Shown here: piece after piece, positions 39,561 through 41,763 of the stretch
How the letters are laid out: each line of letters starts with the position of its first letter
Numbering within the stretch: position 1 is the first letter of the stretch
Assembly: GCA_964612995.1 (NCBI GenBank)
Contig: CAZTGE010000020.1
Coordinates: forward strand, 1 to 41,763
Length of the DNA: 41,763 nt
DNA from: SLQH01 sp964612995
GTDB lineage: Bacteria > Planctomycetota > UBA11346
Direction: 5' to 3'
Notes under the pieces: model-generated
The model's database searches: none
Seen by the model: only the letters and a program-made list of their open reading frames with translations
What the model was told of the DNA's origin: nothing
Program-made: the position numbers and the translations under genes

Positions 39561-40032
39561 GGCTTCAGGCTTCAGGGCTTCCGCACGGAGCGGATCAGCC
39601 CGTTCAAGACTTTCCCTGCCTCCGAGAAGGATTCCGCAAGTGATTTCCAGTGTTCTTCAGCAAGAAAGCCAAGCCGGCATGAAAGGCCCATCTGGTATTC
39701 GGCCTCCATCAGAGAGCCGTAGGCCATCTGCAAGTAGTGCGCGTAGTCGGACCGCGAATCTCGGGCACAGCCTTCGACGATATTCGATGCGGCCGAAACG
39801 ATCGCCCTTCGCACTTGTGATGTCAGCCCAAACTGCTCTGCCTTCGGAAAATCACGCGTTCCCCGATACACGTCGATCACCAACTGATCGACCAACTCGA
39901 ACGCCCGCAATTTCCGATGATCCCGCATCTCAATCTCCTATCCATTCAACTTTGGCCAAAGGGCAACCCCGATCAACGCGACAAACGTTGACCGGCAACC
40001 CTGAAGCCTGCTACCTGACCCCTGAGGACTGA
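39544..40032 (+). mobile_element. full-length CTTCAGG element with four-helix gene
   Basis: 489 bp bounded by the same arms as the short copies: left TCAGGCTTCAGGTATGAGGC to CTTCAGGG, right CCCTGAAGCCTG to CCTGAGGACTGA. It encloses a reverse-strand four-helix-bundle gene and lies between two virion genes. Composition is lower in GC than its surroundings. GAGG of the right arm lies 8 nt before the ATG at 40036. There is no transposase, so mobilisation must be in trans, or the four-helix protein takes part. It is the likely parent of the five short copies. Confidence 0.8.
39572..39928 (-). CDS. four-helix bundle protein (23S-IVS/Avd-like)
   Basis: 118 residues, the size and course of the S23/IVP four-helix-bundle family: KLRAFELVDQLVIDVY at 6-21, FPKAEQFGLTSQVRRA at 27-42, SNIVEGCAR at 48-56 and YGSLMEAEYQ at 70-79. 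Relatives are encoded in intervening sequences of bacterial 23S rRNA, and bAvd, with the same fold, works with the reverse transcriptase of diversity-generating retroelements; a general function is not established. GGAG lies about 8 nt before the ATG. The stop codon (TGA) is supplied by the left arm of the element. It is reversed relative to the virion genes, so it has its own expression signals. Confidence 0.9.
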   Translation of the reverse strand: MRDHRKLRAFELVDQLVIDVYRGTRDFPKAEQFGLTSQVRRAIVSAASNIVEGCARDSRSDYAHYLQMAYGSLMEAEYQMGLSCRLGFLAEEHWKSLAESFSEAGKVLNGLIRSVRKP

Positions 40033-40035
40033 ACA

Positions 40036-41544
40036 ATGGCTACGCCCACCGCTGACAAGCTGCGCGTCTACTTCCCGTCCAAGCACCTCGCTGCCGATGG
40101 CGACCCGCTGCCTGCCTTCACCGCCGATGGCGGCACCCTGACCACGATCGTCGACGCCGCGCTCTCGCAGGGCGATGACTACTGGAACGGTGCCCTCGGT
40201 TGGTTCGCTGGCGACACCGTCACGCCCGAGTTGCGCGGCGCGTTCTTCCACGTCCGCAGCTCCGTCACCGGCACGCTCACCCTCAGCCGCGATCTACCCG
40301 CCGTGCCCCAGGCCGGCGACAGCTTCAAGCTGGCTCTCGGTGGCAACTACCGCAGCACCCAGGAAACCTTCGGCCTGCTGGTCGGCGGCGTGCTGCCCGA
40401 ATTGCAGCCCGTAGCCGGGGTGAACATCACCGGCGTCACCATCCGCAAGGCCTCGGCCCTGCTGGGCGAAGGCACGCTGACGATGCAATACACCCGCAGC
40501 CAGCAACTCCTGCGCATCCAGATGAACGGCGCGACCCTCGGCATCGGCCTCGATGTCTCGGCCAGCGTCACGGGCGAGACCATCTTCGCCTCCGATGGCC
40601 AGGCCTACATCGTGGTCGACGTGAACGCCGCCGCGCTGCCCACGGTGGACCGCACCGACACCTGGACCCTGCAGATCCCCGAGCGCACCCTGACCCCCGA
40701 CTACGAGGGCTACGAAACCCGCTCCGATGTCGGCGGCAAAACCCGCTACCGCCTGGAGGCCATCCGCAACGACGACCCCGAGGACGCCATGGTCGACCTC
40801 ACCGTCTTCGTCGCCAAACCCACCGGCAACGCCAGCACGATCGCGAGCGGCGGCATCGCCCTGGCCGATGCCTCCTTCGATGTGGCCGATGCCAGCACCT
40901 GGCCGACGCGGGGCTTCTGGATCAAGAACACCACCGTCAACGGCGGCGCCGGCGACTGCCGCTACGTCAACTACCGCAGTGGCAACACGCTCTACTGCCT
41001 CGGCGTCACCTGGGCCCGGCTCAACTTCGACGCCGGCAGCCAGGCCATCCAACCGGGCGACGCGATCACCGACGCCGTCAGCGGCGCCACCGCCATCGTC
41101 GACCAGGTCGCGGTGACCTCCGGCAGCTGGGGCACGTCGGACGCCGCCGGCACGCTCCTGCTCAAACAGGTCGCCGGCAGCTTCGGCGACAACCACGCCC
41201 TCCAGGTCGGCGGCATCACCCACGCCACCGCCAATGGCAACGCGGTCCTCGGCCTGCGCGACTACAGCGCCGTCACCTGGGCCACCGGCCAGACCCTGGA
41301 ACCCATGGCCGACGTGGACATCGGCGCCAACAAGCCGGCCAACGAGCAATACGCCAACCCGGCCAGCGAGGCCATCGCCCCCGAGGGCGTGACCTTCACC
41401 GATGCCTCGGGCGGCGGCAACATCATCGCTCTCGGCAACTTGGATGCCGGCAAGCTGCACGGCGTCTGGCGCCGCGAGTGGATCATGGACGGCCACCAGT
41501 CACGCAGCGGCATCCCCGCCGACACCCGGTACTCCTGGAGCTGA
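40036..41544 (+). CDS. large virion structural protein
   Basis: 502 residues, almost wholly beta-strand and rich in Ala/Gly/Thr (for example TGTLTLSRDLPAVPQAGDSF, VAGVNITGVTIRKASALLGE, QLLRIQMNGATLGIGLDVSA, DAISGATAIVDQ-like turns). It has no cysteine-rich or collagen part. Order and size suggest a tail-tip or receptor-binding component; the family is not recognised. Its ribosome-binding site comes from the full mobile element, and its stop is followed two nt later by another short copy. Confidence 0.65.
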   Translation: MATPTADKLRVYFPSKHLAADGDPLPAFTADGGTLTTIVDAALSQGDDYWNGALGWFAGDTVTPELRGAFFHVRSSVTGTLTLSRDLPAVPQAGDSFKLALGGNYRSTQETFGLLVGGVLPELQPVAGVNITGVTIRKASALLGEGTLTMQYTRSQQLLRIQMNGATLGIGLDVSASVTGETIFASDGQAYIVVDVNAAALPTVDRTDTWTLQIPERTLTPDYEGYETRSDVGGKTRYRLEAIRNDDPEDAMVDLTVFVAKPTGNASTIASGGIALADASFDVADASTWPTRGFWIKNTTVNGGAGDCRYVNYRSGNTLYCLGVTWARLNFDAGSQAIQPGDAITDAVSGATAIVDQVAVTSGSWGTSDAAGTLLLKQVAGSFGDNHALQVGGITHATANGNAVLGLRDYSAVTWATGQTLEPMADVDIGANKPANEQYANPASEAIAPEGVTFTDASGGGNIIALGNLDAGKLHGVWRREWIMDGHQSRSGIPADTRYSWS

Positions 41545-41546
41545 GG

Positions 41547-41697
41547 TCAGGCTTCAGGTGTCAGTCCTCAGGCTTCAGGGTTGCCCGCTCAACCCCAACC
41601 GGCCTACCACGCGCGCAGCACGCACGAAAGACTTCCGATGAACCAACAGCATGGATCGCGCAGCCCTGAAGCCTGCCGCCTGAGGACTGAAGCCTGA
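41547..41697 (+). mobile_element. CTTCAGG inverted-repeat element, short copy 6
   Basis: 151 bp. Left arm TCAGGCTTCAGGTGTCAG to CTTCAGGG; right arm CCCTGAAGCCTG to CCTGAGGACTGAAGCCTGA. Its final A is the first base of the next ATG (TGATG). GAGG is 11 nt from that ATG, slightly farther than in the other copies because of an extra AGCCTG. Confidence 0.8.
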
Positions 41698-41763
41698 TGC
41701 CAACGGGTAGGGATTTCGACAACGCCTTCAGCTGGGACTTCACCGCGTACCCAGGGGGCACCC
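41697..41763 (+). CDS. virion gene, 3' end outside window
   Basis: The first 22 codons of a gene that continues past the window (MPTGRDFDNAFSWDFTAYPG). It begins in a TGATG overlap with the right arm of the short element and continues the structural operon; its function cannot be told from this fragment. Confidence 0.55.
   Translation, partial: MPTGRDFDNAFSWDFTAYPGGT

Noticed and set aside
39544..40032. The inverted-repeat element as a classical insertion sequence
   Set aside because: It has no transposase gene and no clear target-site duplication; I keep it as an element of unknown mechanism.
1..41763. tRNA or rRNA genes
   Set aside because: I saw no cloverleaf-like or rRNA-like segment on either strand, so no tRNA attachment site can be proposed.

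Overview
The window is about 66% GC over most of its length and reads as the chromosome/prophage boundary plus most of a siphovirus-type prophage in a high-GC proteobacterium, probably a gammaproteobacterium. That host guess rests on general style, because no ribosomal or housekeeping gene is present. The left 1.8 kb is lower in GC and holds the 3' part of a repeat-built, Ig-like, probably secreted protein, most simply host flank. From about 1.8 kb to the right edge every gene fits a phage genome.

Left arm (1.8-8.3 kb, minus strand): a tightly overlapping operon runs ParB-like protein, ABC ATPase-GNAT fusion, formyltransferase-fold protein, ASCH protein, RadC-like JAMM protein, two tandem DUF2924 paralogues, a large serine recombinase (the likely integrase) and a small HTH protein. 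The first four look like a small-molecule or base-modification cassette without a methyltransferase. Next come, on the plus strand (8.5-12.6 kb), an SMC/TrlF-like AAA ATPase, a HEAT-repeat histidine kinase and a response regulator, all overlapping, convergent with a sigma-70-like factor (minus, 12.6-13.1 kb). No classical CI/Cro pair is visible, so this signalling cassette is a candidate for the lysogeny switch or for phage-borne defence.

Replication/recombination arm (13.4-20.3 kb, plus): PD-(D/E)XK nuclease, Sak4-like ATPase, DUF669 SSB, a small protein, RusA, an SF2 helicase, a small protein and a primase-polymerase/helicase. A 180-bp array of GGTGGGGAAC sites in both orientations follows.

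Morphogenesis arm (20.6 kb to the end, plus): terminase, gpW-like connector, lambda-type portal, Mu-type protease-capsid fusion, DUF2190 protein, head-tail proteins, collagen-like fibre, tail tube, tail chaperones with a probable frameshift, holin-like protein, lipoprotein, tape measure and several distal tail or virion proteins. A reverse-strand lipoprotein gene of lower GC interrupts this operon as a moron.

Two cis-element systems stand out. First, six copies of an inverted-repeat element (arms built from CTTCAGG/CCTGAAG) sit exactly in stop-to-start junctions of the morphogenesis operon. One copy carries a reverse-strand four-helix-bundle (23S-IVS/Avd-like) protein gene, and five are short derivatives without it. 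Their right ends supply the Shine-Dalgarno of the next gene, so they act as mobile ribosome-binding sites; in two cases they also rewrite the C-terminus of the gene before. Second, a 35-40-nt element is shared upstream of three operons (modification, replication, morphogenesis), always pointing at the gene. It is a plausible target for the phage's own sigma-like factor or response regulator.
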